DNA from: Portulaca oleracea
Lineage: Eukaryota > Streptophyta > Magnoliopsida > Caryophyllales > Portulacaceae
DNA length: 64,000 nt
Assembly (NCBI GenBank): GCA_029582165.1
Contig: CM055870.1
Span: 49,184,513-49,248,512 of the forward strand
Reading direction: 5' to 3'
The position numbers were made by a program, and so were the translations under genes. Of the stretch, positions 50,812-62,080 are shown one piece after another (within the stretch, counting starts at the first letter, position 1; every line of letters starts with the position of its first letter). A model generated the notes under the pieces. It did not search any database, had not been told where the DNA came from, and saw only the letters and a list, made by a program, of their open reading frames with translations.

Positions 50812-51706
50812 TGAAGAAACCCACCACTGCCATGAGGACCTCCGCCTATTCGTCATAGAGGACTTCCAGTAGCAGCAGTAATCTAAGCGCTAAAGTTTTG
50901 TTTGAAAGACCGGAATCACGATTAAATAAGGGAAGTTGACTATACATTATTCTTGTTTCCTTAATATTATATGTTCCTATTATGACAAGTGATCCTATCT
51001 TGTAGATACTCAACGGATTGGAACAAATCTCCCAAGATATCGAAGATTGAAGATCAAGAAGATTGGATAAGATATCTTGGATTGGAGATCAAGAAGATTG
51101 GATTAAGATATCTTGTGTGGTTGATATCAAATGCAAGATATCTAATACAAGTGATCAAGATATCTTGTGAAAATTGGAGATCAAACAAAATCTGGAAAGA
51201 ATCTTCAACTAAGGAAACACCAAGACTAGCCGTTGCATTGAAAGCCAAGCATCTATATAAAGAACGGTTGCCTCCCTTTTGTAATTAACGATTCCAAACA
51301 AGATAAATTGTGTGTAGGAATTTTGTGGTAGAAAATTCTGAGTGTAGCTACTTGGTTTTGAGTAGTGAGTTGTGTAACAAGAAAGTGTGTTCTGGTGAGG
51401 ACCTCAGGGTCGTGTAGCTAAAGTGAGTGAGTGACCTCACTTTAGTGAGTTTAAGTCATTCTTCCTGCCTCAGTTGTGAGGCCACTGCTGCAAAAGTTCA
51501 TTATGAATCTTCTGCCCTTGTAAGCATCTGTTGAGGACCTCACGGTCCTTGACAGTGCCGAGTTTGTAACCTCCTCTATTTCTACCACTTTAAGTTTATC
51601 AATAAAGAAGTATTATTGAGATATATAAGTGCTATTAACGTTCTTGTGTTGATTAGGTGCATAAATTTTATACAACCCTCTTCACCCCCCCTCTAGGGTT
51701 ATTTCA
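50812..51706 (+). repeat. 3' LTR of the copia element
   Basis: 895 bp, same ends as the 5' LTR, with TATATAAAG at 51,254-51,262. It lacks the 15-bp duplication of the 5' LTR. Confidence 0.92.
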
Positions 51707-51711
51707 AAACT

Positions 51712-52644
51712 CATTCGAAGGGAGGGATTTTTTAAGGAGGTTGATGATGGTGGGAATGGTACTCTCCATTGACCAATTGATCAGCGTGGCCAACCAATTA
51801 TGGGCTTTTGCTGTTTCCCAGACCTTCTTTGTAAACCAACAGTGGTGAAAAAAGGTGGCTACCTGTCTCTATTAAATAAAGACAGATAGGGTATGAGGGA
51901 TCTAAAATTATGCCTCTTCTCAGAAGGTTCCCCCTGAGTGGAAGACCTTAAAAAAGGAATTTCCAAAGAAAAACCTTGAGTTTAGGTTGTAAGTTAAGCT
52001 TCTAGATCGAGTGACCCTCCCACTTGGTGGTTCAGCTAAGATTATGGCAGAGCCAGGTAGCATACTTGGTGGAGAAATTGCAACTACCAGTTAGACCCCA
52101 ACACAACTCATCCTGTTCGAAAGAGTTTGGCAGCAGGGTTTGCTCTGAACCAGTTTTACTAGATGTTCTGGAAGAACTCGTTTAAGCTTATCTTGATCCC
52201 ATTCACTATTTAGAATGAAATCTTTAACCTTAACATCACTATTTGAAGGAGTATTAGTTTGATTTAATAGAGTGTATAATGGTTGCTGATGACACCAATT
52301 ATCAATATAAAAGTTTGTTTTAGCTCCATCTTCAATTTTCACCTAAACCCTTTCTTGCAAAAAATAAAGGCTTTACACAGGTTTTTCTAAACCCAACAGT
52401 CTGATGGTTTTGGATTTTTCAGAAACCAATGGTTTAATTGGTTATACTTTGCCGCCATCCGAGAAACCCAGAGATTATTCTCTTCATGCATGAGCTTCCA
52501 AACCAGTTTACATTGGAAGACTAAGTTCATTACATAAGTTTTCTAGAGCCCAAGACCTCATTTGTCTTTAGGTCTGCAAATTTTTTTTCCAGATGATCAT
52601 AAGCATACCCTTATTAGAAGGATTTTTCCAGAAGAAATTCCTAT
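51712..52644 (-). pseudogene. LINE ORF2 connection and zf-RVT segment
   Basis: Decayed frames continue past the RT thumb. The piece at 52,342-52,091 (YIDNWC...) is typical of the LINE region after RT. Near 51,790-51,860 a zf-RVT-like HCWFTKKVWE passage is visible. The copia element then interrupts it at 51,711. Confidence 0.65.
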
Positions 52645-54293
52645 TTATCCTGTGTGCACTATCACAAGAGGATTTTGGCAAAAGGAAACATTGCATAGCA
52701 TGGGCTGGGAGCCTGGCATAGATTCTAAATTAGACTGAATTAGAACAGGTCTACTAACTTTGGACACTGAATTGGCTTTCCAATTGGACAGTTTCTTGTT
52801 AGCTTTTTCCAAAATTGAACAAAAAAGCTCTATCTTTTTACTTCCCGAGATTGAAGGACAACCAAGATATTTACCAAGAGATTCTTTCATGGGGATGTTG
52901 AAGATTCCTTTGGCCCTGTCCACATAAGTGGCAGCAGCTTTTGCTGAGAAAATCATAGAAGACTTATGAAAATTAATAAGTTGACCTGAGTGTTCACAAA
53001 AAGAGTCAAGAATAGATTTCAGATTCCTACACGTTGTTTCAGATCCTTTGCAAAAAAAAGCAGGCTGTCATCAGCAAAGAGGCACAGAATGTTTTTCCCA
53101 TTTCTACAAATTTTGATACTTAATACTTTCATTTTATCCAAACTTTGTTGAGTCAGAGTTTGGGTTAGCACTTCCATATACAATAAGAACAGGTAGGGCG
53201 AGAGGGGATGTCCTTTCCTTAAACCTCGAATTGGATTGATCATCCCACACAGTTGGTCATTTACAATGACGGAGTAGGAGACTGTTGAAATACATTCCAT
53301 TACCCAGTTAATCCAACGAAGACGGAAGCCCATATTGTATAAAACTTGCTTGAAGAAATTCCATTCCACTTGATCGTAGGTCTTTTCCATATCTAGCTTT
53401 AAGGCTATCCATGGTTTGGAGGCCTTCGACTGTTTAAATATATGCATTATTTCATGAGCAAGCAATACATTGTCATGGATTTGTCTATTGGGTACAAAGC
53501 ACTTTGAACCGGGCTGATAATGCCATCCAGAATCGGTCTCAGGCGATTGACTAAAATTTTTGCAATTATCTTATAAAGAGTGTTGCAAAGACTGATAGGT
53601 CTGAATTGATTTGGTAAGGTTAGATCATCTACTTTAGGGATGAAGGCTATAAAGGTATGATTGACTTCTTTTAACTATTTTCCATTAGAGAAAAAAAATC
53701 ACTGATCACTTTTGAAACTTCTGGCCCAATAAGATTCCAATATTTTTGAAAGAAGACAGCTCTAAATCCATTTGAAAGAAGACAACTCTAAATCCATCTG
53801 GTCCTGGTGCTTCAGCAGGGTCCATATGGGAAATTGTCAAGGAAATATCCTCATCATTAATTGGTTTAAGAGGTTCTTACTTTGATCTAGGGAGATTTCT
53901 TTTTTCTAAAAGTTACTACTCTATGGAAGAAGGATGAGCTACGGTCTCCCTCTGTTAGCCATTTCTTTCTGTTATACTTCCCCAAGTATCTTTGATTAAA
54001 CACGAGCATGCGCTCTCTATGCTAAATGAGCCTATTATGCCATTCGTTGAACCAGGTACTAGTGTGGTACTGCATAAGTTTTTCCTACACAGATTGCAAC
54101 TTTTTCAGATTATTTTCCAACCAATCATGAAGAGATCTTCTAATAAGTTTCAGTTTCCTAGTTATGTTATACATAGGATAACCAAACGAATTGAACTTCC
54201 AACCTTGTTTAGCCAACAGATTGACATTATCAAAAGTTGCCCAATTTTGGTTGAACCTAAAAAGCTTGTTTTTTCCGTGCATCCTAACTGGAT
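52645..54293 (-). pseudogene. LINE ORF2 reverse transcriptase, degenerate
   Basis: Begins exactly at the solo LTR edge and continues the endonuclease-RT linker, with the GDRSSSFFH motif near 53,925. RT blocks follow: PAEAPGPDGF (about 53,795-53,825), LKLDMEKTYDQVEW (about 53,360-53,405), GLRKGHPLSPYLF (usual GLRQGDPLSP, so Q and D are changed) and the catalytic FADD at 53,078-53,067. The frame shifts between 53,019 and 52,956 before the thumb segment (GKYLGCP). Several stops lie between 53,470 and 53,950. Not functional. Confidence 0.8.
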
Positions 54294-54298
54294 CAGTA

Positions 54299-57094
54299 TG
54301 ATACGCCGCAAGTGCACGGTGTACAATGTAGTATATCAAAGTCGTTCTCTCAGGGACTTGTTCAGACTACGCACTAAACCATCTCACTACAAAGGATGCT
54401 TGGTTGTCCGAGGTGTTTATGTATTTATAAGATTCTAAACTGAAATTAGAAAAGCAATAAACTTTAAGAGTTCTAACAGATAATTAAGGGAGTTTAGGGG
54501 AGTCCATTCTAGTCAATAAATCAATTACGAGCTAATCCAATGTGAGGAAGAGTTGATAGTGTCAGGGTCTATAATCGTTCTAAGGTCTATCACAGTAATC
54601 TTTCGATGCGAAGTGAGTTGCGGTGATTAAACTATACACCTATTCTCATGGCTATTTAATTCAATCAAACATAACACAAATTATAACATGACCCTAAGTA
54701 TAAGCCCATTATTTCTAACTGTACTGATCTATGCCTATTCAATCTTTGTCAATCCAATTCAAAATAACAATCTTTCGATTCGATATTAAGAATCTAAACC
54801 AAGTAAGAGGTGAACAATCAATTACCATGACATACGAAACACGAAGATTAAAGGACTATTGTAACGCCCTGGAAATTCAACTATGAAAAAGTCAAATATT
54901 GAGATCTATGATTATGTTCGTTATTTTTAGTATTAAAGTTGGGATTTTTGAATTTTATTATATTTGTAAAGTTTATAAAATTCGAGTTTTTGTAGGAGGT
55001 TATGATTTTCTTACGATTGTAGTTAAAGTGACCACTTTAAATTACGAGTTTAGCTATTTATGAAAAGCTATTACTTTTACTAATAACTATTACTTTTTAT
55101 GTTTTAGTATTGTATATTAGTATGTTATTGTGTACCCTTAAATGCTTCTAGGGTTCGGTAAGGTAGAGGGTGCGTAAGCTAACTTCCTTAGACCGCTACT
55201 AATTTTAGAACTTATTAATAGGGTCGCGCTAGCTCAACGCGTATAGTGAGCTCAAGTGTTTTTGGTAAAGTGTAGTGAATACATCCAGGTAATTTCTATG
55301 TCCTAAATCCCGCTGGGGTGCACTTTAATTGTTTTGTTGATTTTTAAGTTATTTTGCGGTTTGCATTCCGAAGGGATTTTATGGTGAAAATTGACTATCT
55401 ATTTTGGATTTTGATTATGTTCTTGAGTTGGTAAAATGTGGACAGTCGTTTATGTGTGATTTGGAAATGGTTTTGGAGGGATTGGATTGGATTGGATTGT
55501 TGAGTCCAAAATGGTATGATATTAAACCTGATTAATAATTCAAACGTGACGTAAATGTGGGTTCGGGCAACACCCCCAAAGACCAGGTTCTCGGCATCCT
55601 GTAGGGGGGTTGTCAAGAGATCAGGGATGCCTGATAGGTGCTACTTCCTCGGAGTTAGCTTTATGCACACGTGTGAAATGGATGGTCATCCGTATATATG
55701 TTTGATATTGTGATTGATTGGAATGAGATTGAGATTGAGATTGTGATTGAGATATGATTATAGCGAGGTCATTTGACTTCGAGGGCCAAATAAGCAAGGT
55801 CCGCCCGCTTAATAATTCTGAAAGATGAGTATGGTTGGTTGGGAAAGAAAATTGATAGTGAAACGATTTGACTTGTTCACTTCTCCCTCAGAAATGAATT
55901 GAAATGGGTTTTAAATTGTTTTAATGGTTAGGGGTAGACATTATTGAGTCCTCCTCACGTTTTAAATGTTTTGTTTTCAGGTGATGCGTTCTATGATGGG
56001 AATGGGAACTAGCAGTGAGGACATCGAAGTTAGTTTTGAGAATAAGTTTAGTTTATGTTTAGACTTGAGTAGTAATGTTAGTTTATGTTGTCTTTAGAAA
56101 TTGAAAGTTTCCTTTGGTTGTTAAATTGAAGTAATTAATGATTAGTTAGTTTTTCCTTTCTTGCCTTGTATTCCTTCCCGGATATGACAGTAACGCCCTA
56201 TTAAAAAGAAAAAAATAAGTCTTCCGCTGTTACTGTTAGTTAATGTTTGACTTTTTCATAGTTGAATTTCCAGGGCGTTACAACTATATTAAAACTTCAC
56301 ACTGAATTCACATCAATAATCAATCAAGAAACATCAAGTTTATCCCCTAAACAAGGAAATCTAGCTACTCATGATAATAAAAACTAGCAAAATAACAACG
56401 AAATTTAAATTGCAAAACATAATGAAAATAGAGAAATAACTGAGTATTCAAAGCGTCGAATTCGATCTCTTCATGTCACTCAAATCGATCTCGTTCTCCT
56501 CTTTAATTACTCTCAAGAATACCACTAAAAGCTCTCTAAAGTTTCTCTAAAAACTGAACTAAAATTATGAGGAAAAGTAAAAGTCTCTCAAACGGTTGCT
56601 TGCAATTTCTTTTATACGCTTGGTTTAAGGCAAGAGACGCTAGCAGCGCCCTTGGAGACGCTGGTCGCATCAGATTGTCTCGCCTTGGCCTCCAAGAAAA
56701 AGCGATGGTGGGGCTTGATTCCCCCAGCATCATCTTCAAAATTACACCAATCTGGTTGTCTCTGCCATTAGCGCGGGCAGCGCCTCACCAAACGCTGGTG
56801 ACGTCTAGCATTGTCGCTTTGAACTGGGCTGGGACAACTGATTTGTGAGTCGTTTCTTACTCTATCTCTTTCTCCTCATTCTTTTCTATTTCTTTCTTCA
56901 GTTTTCTTCTTTTTCCTCTTCATTTTTCTTGCTTTTAAGAGGATTTTCCTTCAACCTTGCAAAACATACCAATCTCTAAAACTAAGTGAAGGAATCACAG
57001 AAATTCAGTATAAAAACGCAATATTATAGTACATAATTATTCAAAATATACAAGTTAAAGACCTACTGACCACTATAAAATAAACACTTATCAC
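54299..57094 (-). mobile_element. Solo gypsy-type LTR inside the LINE, itself interrupted
   Basis: Ends TGATACGCCGCAAGTGCACG and AACACTTATCA, typical of a plant gypsy LTR read in reverse. It is flanked by CAGTA (54,294-54,298) and CAGTG (57,095-57,099), a 5-bp duplication with one change. LINE coding continues across the two flanks. Without the nested element and its 5-bp duplication it is 1,368 bp, the same length and end type as the block at 10,432-11,798. Confidence 0.85.
54860..56282. mobile_element. Nested solo-LTR-like element with 37-bp terminal inverted repeats
   Basis: 1,423 bp inserted in the solo LTR, with a perfect 5-bp duplication ACTAT (54,855-54,859 and 56,283-56,287). It starts TGTAACGCCCTGGAAATTCA and ends with the exact inverse for 37 bp. 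TG...CA ends and 5-bp TSD fit an LTR; the interior (for example TTTTGTTTTCAGGTGATGCG near 55,970) resembles gypsy Tekay/Del LTRs as I remember them. There is no ORF of note. A DNA transposon is the alternative because of the long TIRs. Confidence 0.75.
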
Positions 57095-57142
57095 AGTGTC
57101 AAGCAGAATATAACAATGGTCTGAGAAAGAGAAGGGGTCATG

Positions 57143-57795
57143 TTAAAGGGTTGCTAAAGGAAAAAGCTCTCCCCAGTCTTGTCTAATGATGGGTCTGTCA
57201 AGCCTTTCAAAGATTTTGTGGCCATGAATGGTTTTTATCCAAGTAAACTGGTTTCCAACTAGTTGCAGGTCAACCCCCTTAATTTTCTGAAAGAAGTCAT
57301 TTAGCCTGGCGAACCTACTTTCAATAGGGATAGGACCTCCAGATTTTTCTTCCGAAGATCGTATATCATTGCAGTCTCCTATAATGCACCAATGAAGATG
57401 GAAAACTCTGTTAAGAAGGCCAAGGGTCTGCCACAAAAGGTCTTTATCTCTTAGATGAGTCGAAGCATAGATCCTTGATAACACACATTCTTTTTGAGTA
57501 GTTTTTTTCCTTAACATACAGATGAATTGCTATGTTTGTTTTCTGAAGGAGGTAGGTGTACCTCAACATTATCTGTGTTCCAAAGGGCCCATAAGCCACC
57601 TGAATGGTTTATGCACGGGTTGCATTCAACCCTATCAAATCGTAGCCTTTTGCTAATCTTGAGGGAATTCTGATCATTTATCATTGTCTCACTGACGAAT
57701 ACAATATCATGTCTTACATTTGTAGATAAATAATTTAGCTCCACAATTTTGCAATCATTCTTGATACCTTGAATGTTCCAATAGATGACTTTCAT
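57143..57795 (-). pseudogene. LINE ORF2 N-terminus: APE-type endonuclease, frameshifted
   Basis: Starts with the block MKVIYWNIQGI (Asn of the first catalytic motif) and has SETMIN (Glu motif). A frameshift lies near 57,511-57,517, after which IIGDCNDI (the GDFN-type motif) and QFTWI follow. The domain nicks target DNA during retrotransposition. It stops at the solo LTR boundary. Confidence 0.8.
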
Positions 57796-59323
57796 TTAGC
57801 AAACAAAACAACATAAGAACCTTTTTTGCTTGCACTGAAGGGTGCTTTCTTAGAAAACAATAGAAATTTCTTTGAGGGAAAGGGGACCTGGTTGTTAAAA
57901 GGCCCTTCACTTGATAAAAGACAAGTGTATTAGCTGTAAGTGATAATTTATTTTTCCAGTTATCCCATGTTCTAATAATGGATGAATCCATTAAGTTTGT
58001 AAAACCCCCTTTAAAGGTAGGTTTGTGAAAAAAAAAAGAGAACCAGCCAAACACAATAAGAAACAATTCATTCTAAGCTAAACAGGGGCAAAACCAAACA
58101 AGCTTTTTAAAGAAGGACAACTAAAAAGGAACCAAAGAAGAAACTCAAAGCAGGAAGCTTGAATCTTCATGTCTTATTCGAATCCTTTGAACAAAAACCA
58201 ACTAGCTTTAAGAAGAAATTGTAACATCTTTGTGCTTATAAACAAGGAACTCCCAACAAATACCTTCTTAAGGCCCTTTGAGCAACGTACCAAGGGCCAC
58301 CACCAGCTATCCTGCAAAGAAAGACCAGCTAGACAACGTAAAAGCCACAGACAACCCAGAAATAAGCAGGCCAAAAAAGAGAAAAAACAAGGCCAAAAAA
58401 AAAAGAGACAAGAAGAGGGGAGGGGGGAAGACAGGGAGAGAACAGAACAAGAAAAAAAAAGGAGTAAACTCCTTAGTAGGAGAAATACTCAACCAGAAAA
58501 AGAGGACCCAAAAAGGAACCACAGTCCACAAAGAACCAGGGTAGGCAATCACAAAAAAAGAACCAGACTAACATTAGAGAATCCTCAAAACTTGTGAACA
58601 GGATCACACGGATTTTGGTCCCAAGAAAAGCAGCCTGGGGCACAAAAGATCAGCTTGCATCATTAACCAAGTTGAAAATTTTCTTGTGGAAACTGGAGTT
58701 TGGTTGCCTAACCCTATGGGTGGCAGCACAAACCCACAGGACCCAAAGCAAGAGAAACCAGAAAAACCAATGGATCAATATCCAGCAACTAGTGCAAAAA
58801 TTCACTAAACCAAAAGGAGCAAGTCAGCCAGAGCCAACGAACAACAAACCAAACAGAACCATATGAGGAAGCATACTTTTTGACTAAGGGAGGCCAAAAG
58901 GTGATAGACTAGGCTGCCTACCTAGAGAGGGGCAAACACTAGTTATCAAAGCTCCCTTCCTAGTACTGAAAGCTAAAGGCACAAAAGAGACATTAAAGTC
59001 ATAACCAGACACACAATCTGTCCTTGAGACGAAACAGATTACAAATAGAAGGATAACAAGAACTATTAAAGGTGACTTAACACACAAAGGGGACCTTATC
59101 ATTCTCCTGATCTCGTAGGTCATGGAACACCAGTACAGGAGGGAGGTCCAGTTATGGAAGTTAGAGCCCTTCCAGAAAGTACAAGAAAAAACCCGTACAC
59201 AAATCAAGCACAAAAGTACAGAACAACTTGAAACATAAATTATTTTCAATCCTCACTAATAGAGGAGACCTCACTAATAGGGTTTACAAGCAAATAACAT
59301 ACTTAACGACCTCATGAATGAGT
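57796..59323 (-). other. LINE inter-ORF spacer
   Basis: About 1.5 kb between the ORF1 and endonuclease remnants, longer than usual for plant L1s. On the plus strand 58,169-58,866 is purine-rich and gives Lys/Arg-rich reading frames. I regard these as compositional, since the opposite strand continues the LINE. Confidence 0.45.
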
Positions 59324-60660
59324 CTAGTTGTTAGAATATGAGATCTCATCACCATCCTCTATGATCTTTCTCTTCTTGGAGGAATCAATGCTCATGTCTA
59401 CCTCGTTTTCGCCATCCAGCTGGTCCATCATATCTTTAAGACTTTCCTCGAAGTTATCATTATCGTTAACCCCACAGCCCATAAGATCATCATAACCCTT
59501 TTCATTTTCCTTTCTTTTAGCTTCATAAACTCTAGCCAAAATAATGTCACCATATTGTTCTTTAGGTAAGACATAAACAGTTGGGTGGAGCTTATCAACT
59601 TCTTTTGGTTGAAGCATGTTAAGCTTAGAAAGGCAGGGTTCAGCAGTGCCTCTTTTTTTAGCAGCAGGGTCAAAGATTTTGGTTTGATTGACCTGAAATT
59701 TGTCCTTAGCATACCTCAAAGGCTTTTTCACCCTTGTTCTCATTTTCGGAGTCACAGTAATCCAACTATCATCCGGGGGAGGATGGGGACTAAAACCATA
59801 TCCATAGGACAAATTGGATGCTTTTAAAGAGGAGGGAAAAATGGAGTGGTTTCAAACTTCTCCACAACAACTTCAAATTTCTCTTGAAAAGGGAACTTAG
59901 GGCAAGGTTCCAACAAGTGGGCATCACTACCACACAGGGCACATACCTCATGGAGCCCCTCATAAATATGGGGAACCAGGATATTGTAGAGCCCATTAAA
60001 CACTTATAAGCTGCCTCGTAGAGGTTTGGTAATGTCAAGATTTACACACACCCTTGCAAATTTACCCCTTTGCCTAAGGAGAGATAATTGGTCAACCTTA
60101 ACCACTTGCCCAATGGCTTTCAAAAGGAATCCTAGGGATTGAAGGTTCCAATATTCCCAAGGTAATCTGGGGATTCTAACCCATTGGTCTATGAAGGTGA
60201 TTTGAGACTTGAAAGGGTCAAAGAAAGGCTTCCAGGGTTTTAGGACAAGATTAAACCCATTAACAAACCAAGGTCTACCATCAAAGACCAGAAACTAATT
60301 TTCGGTATTGGAAAACCTCAATAGAATCCATTCATTACCAAGACCAACATAGTCAATCTGACCTTTAACGAACTTCTAGTCATGCCTAGTCTTAGCAATA
60401 ATAACAGAGACCTTGATAACTTCACCCCATATCTTACCCAACAGACACAGAGCTTTAAGCTCTTCCATCTGTTCAGCAGGAAACAGGGGAACATTATCCA
60501 GCTCAAGGGACTCATTGCACAACAAGTCAGGGTCTAGGGCAGTCTTCCCCTTGTCAAGAGAAGGTTGTTCAAGAAGAATTCCAGATGACTCCCTTAGAGG
60601 GGTAGCTTGATTAGGACATGAACTTCCTAGGATGAATTTGAGTTTATGAGCGATAGTGTC
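59324..60660 (-). pseudogene. LINE ORF1 (DUF4283-like with zinc knuckle), broken
   Basis: The minus-strand translation gives a DUF4283-type RNA-binding region as in plant L1 ORF1 proteins, then a CCHC knuckle (CALCGSDAHLLEPC, about 59,902-59,944) and a Lys/Asp/Glu-rich tail with a basic patch near the end. In-frame stops lie at 60,378-60,376, 60,297-60,295 and 60,006-60,004, and the frame changes near 59,825. The last part (59,812-59,324) is still open for 162 codons. The likely role of the intact protein is binding LINE RNA for retrotransposition. Confidence 0.75.
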
Positions 60661-60986
60661 ATTGGGTGGTTAATGGGGCGCAGAGGCGAATCTAGGAACT
60701 AAATTTAGAGGGGTCAAAATTTAAAGATGAGTAATTGAAAACTCTATATCTAATTAGAAAATTTTAAAAATTAAATATTAAAATTAAATACAAACAAATC
60801 ATAAGTATCATATGATATAAAATATATTGGATATAAAATATATTGTATACATAATGTACATAATTTTTTCTTCAATTTTGCATTTTAACTTAAATAATAA
60901 ACAAAAGTTGTTATCAACTTATTTAAGATGATTCAATAGTTACACCTAACTAACCCTTAATTCAAGTGATTGACATCGATGATGAT
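60661..60986. other. AT-rich spacer with a possible MITE edge
   Basis: Begins with GCGCAGAGGCGAATCTAGGA then GAGGGGTCAAAATTTAA, text that recalls a common plant MITE end, followed by an AT-rich run. No second end was found. It is the sequence just upstream of the acidic ORF. Confidence 0.35.
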
Positions 60987-61514
60987 ATGTTCCACATTGG
61001 ATTCTGGAGGGAGGACGACGAGCTTCTCGCCGATTACGTGGATCGTATTGTACCCGATTTCGACTTGCATTTGGAGGTGCCCATGCACAGCACATGCCTG
61101 AGGCATGAGGGGTGTATGGTCAACCTGCTGCTGATGACGATGACTAGCGACACCAAATGGGGTTACCGTACATCACAGCTACTACTACTTCTTCCCCCAG
61201 CCGATCCGGAGGCACCCTGGCTGCATGACTGCCAGTGGTGCGGACGAGTGCCAGCGGCTCTGACGATCCTCGCTCTGGTCCAGATCATGGTGGAGGCCTC
61301 TCCGGCCGACCTTATGGATGTGGACCTCAGCGAGGCACCACCTCCCGATATGAGCGATGGCGAGGATTCGGAGGAGGAGCTGGAGCCTGACGAGGATCCC
61401 GATGAGGATCCAGTAGAGATTTCGAGTGGAGACTCTGACTCTGGAGGAGAGTCGGATGACCCGAGCTGGATTCCGGAGGTCGAGATGAGAGTTAGGAGGC
61501 GCCACGAGATCTAG
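60987..61514 (+). CDS. Unrecognised acidic protein, 175 aa
   Basis: An open frame from ATG 60,987 to TAG 61,512-61,514, clearly more GC-rich than its surroundings. The frame stays open upstream to a TAA at 60,951, so GTG 60,966 is not needed. The N-terminal half has FHIGFWREDDELL, two Cys-containing stretches (CQWCG near 61,231-61,245) and a hydrophobic LLLLLPPA run. The C-terminal third is strongly acidic and Ser-rich (DGEDSEEELEPDEDPDEDP), then ends with a basic RVRRRHEI tail. I do not recognise a family. It lies 0.7 kb upstream of a gypsy gag-pol on the same strand, so it may be an extra ORF of that element, a captured exon, or an independent gene. No intron evidence or TATA box is clear. 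Confidence 0.45.
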   Translation: MFHIGFWREDDELLADYVDRIVPDFDLHLEVPMHSTCLRHEGCMVNLLLMTMTSDTKWGYRTSQLLLLLPPADPEAPWLHDCQWCGRVPAALTILALVQIMVEASPADLMDVDLSEAPPPDMSDGEDSEEELEPDEDPDEDPVEISSGDSDSGGESDDPSWIPEVEMRVRRRHEI

Positions 61515-62080
61515 TTTTACGTTTGGCTTCTATGAGAATCCCCTCCCCCAGTTTTGTATATAACTTTGAGAGTTTTCGGTTTCATGTTCGCTACTTTATT
61601 GCATGTTGGTACGTAGGAATATGTTTGTAGTAAAGAGTATCATATGTGGTAGAATGCTATGTTATGACAGAGTAAGAAGTATGTTTTAATTATGATGAAG
61701 TGATATGATGAGTTGGCTTAATTTACGAAGTATACTGGCTATGGTATGATGTGTATGAAAGTAAGATGGAAAAGAATCGATGTGTGGATGTATGGGATGT
61801 CATAGAATGTGTTTTGTTCATTATAGTTCTAGCAATGGTTGGTCGTGTACCAAGGTAATGGAAATATGATAATTTTGTTTACAAGTGCTTATTTCTATGT
61901 CATTTTTGTTACTTTATGTAGTATGGTGTGAAATGAGTTTATATCATGACATTACGGATTATTTTAAAAGAAAGACTAACTCATAGTTGTATTATATTGA
62001 CTGATTAGAAATCCTACAAAAGAATTGTCTAGGATAGCGGAAAAGGGCCTCAGGAAACACCTCCACCATCAGTTCCTACC
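61515..62080. other. Spacer between the acidic ORF and gypsy gag
   Basis: AT-rich sequence, possibly untranslated leader of the gypsy element. I searched for the usual TGGTATCAGAGC primer-binding site here and did not see it. No LTR edge was identified. Confidence 0.4.

Larger units (their letters stand above)
48562..51706 (+). mobile_element. Non-autonomous gag-only Ty1/copia element (TR-GAG type)
   Basis: 3,145 bp with LTRs at 48,562-49,471 and 50,812-51,706, a tRNA-Met-type primer-binding site right after the first LTR, a polypurine tract before the second, and a perfect 5-bp TSD AAACT (48,557-48,561 and 51,707-51,711). The 1.34-kb interior encodes only a broken gag; no protease, integrase or RT is present. 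It inserted into the LINE between its zf-RVT and RNase H parts. Confidence 0.93.
47804..60660 (-). mobile_element. L1-type LINE, minus strand, broken by two later insertions
   Basis: A non-LTR retrotransposon read from about 60,660 down to 47,804, where a T-run (47,804-47,815 on the plus strand) is its poly(A) tail. Order: ORF1 with a nucleic-acid-binding domain and zinc knuckle, APE endonuclease, reverse transcriptase, zf-RVT, RNase H. It is split by a copia element (48,562-51,706) and by a solo LTR (54,299-57,094). Removing both and their duplications leaves about 6.9 kb, normal for a plant L1. Many stops and frameshifts make it dead. The 5' edge is approximate and no LINE TSD was found. 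Confidence 0.85.

Noticed and set aside
55395..55616. Minus-strand 73-codon ORF inside the nested element
   Set aside because: No family resemblance; it lies in non-coding LTR-like sequence.
58169..58866. Plus-strand Lys/Arg/Glu-rich ORFs
   Set aside because: Composition follows an A- and G-rich tract; the stretch lies inside the minus-strand LINE between ORF1 and endonuclease, and no domain is visible.
60966..60968. GTG at 60,966 as start of the acidic ORF
   Set aside because: Non-ATG starts are rare in plants, and an ATG lies 21 bp downstream in the same frame.
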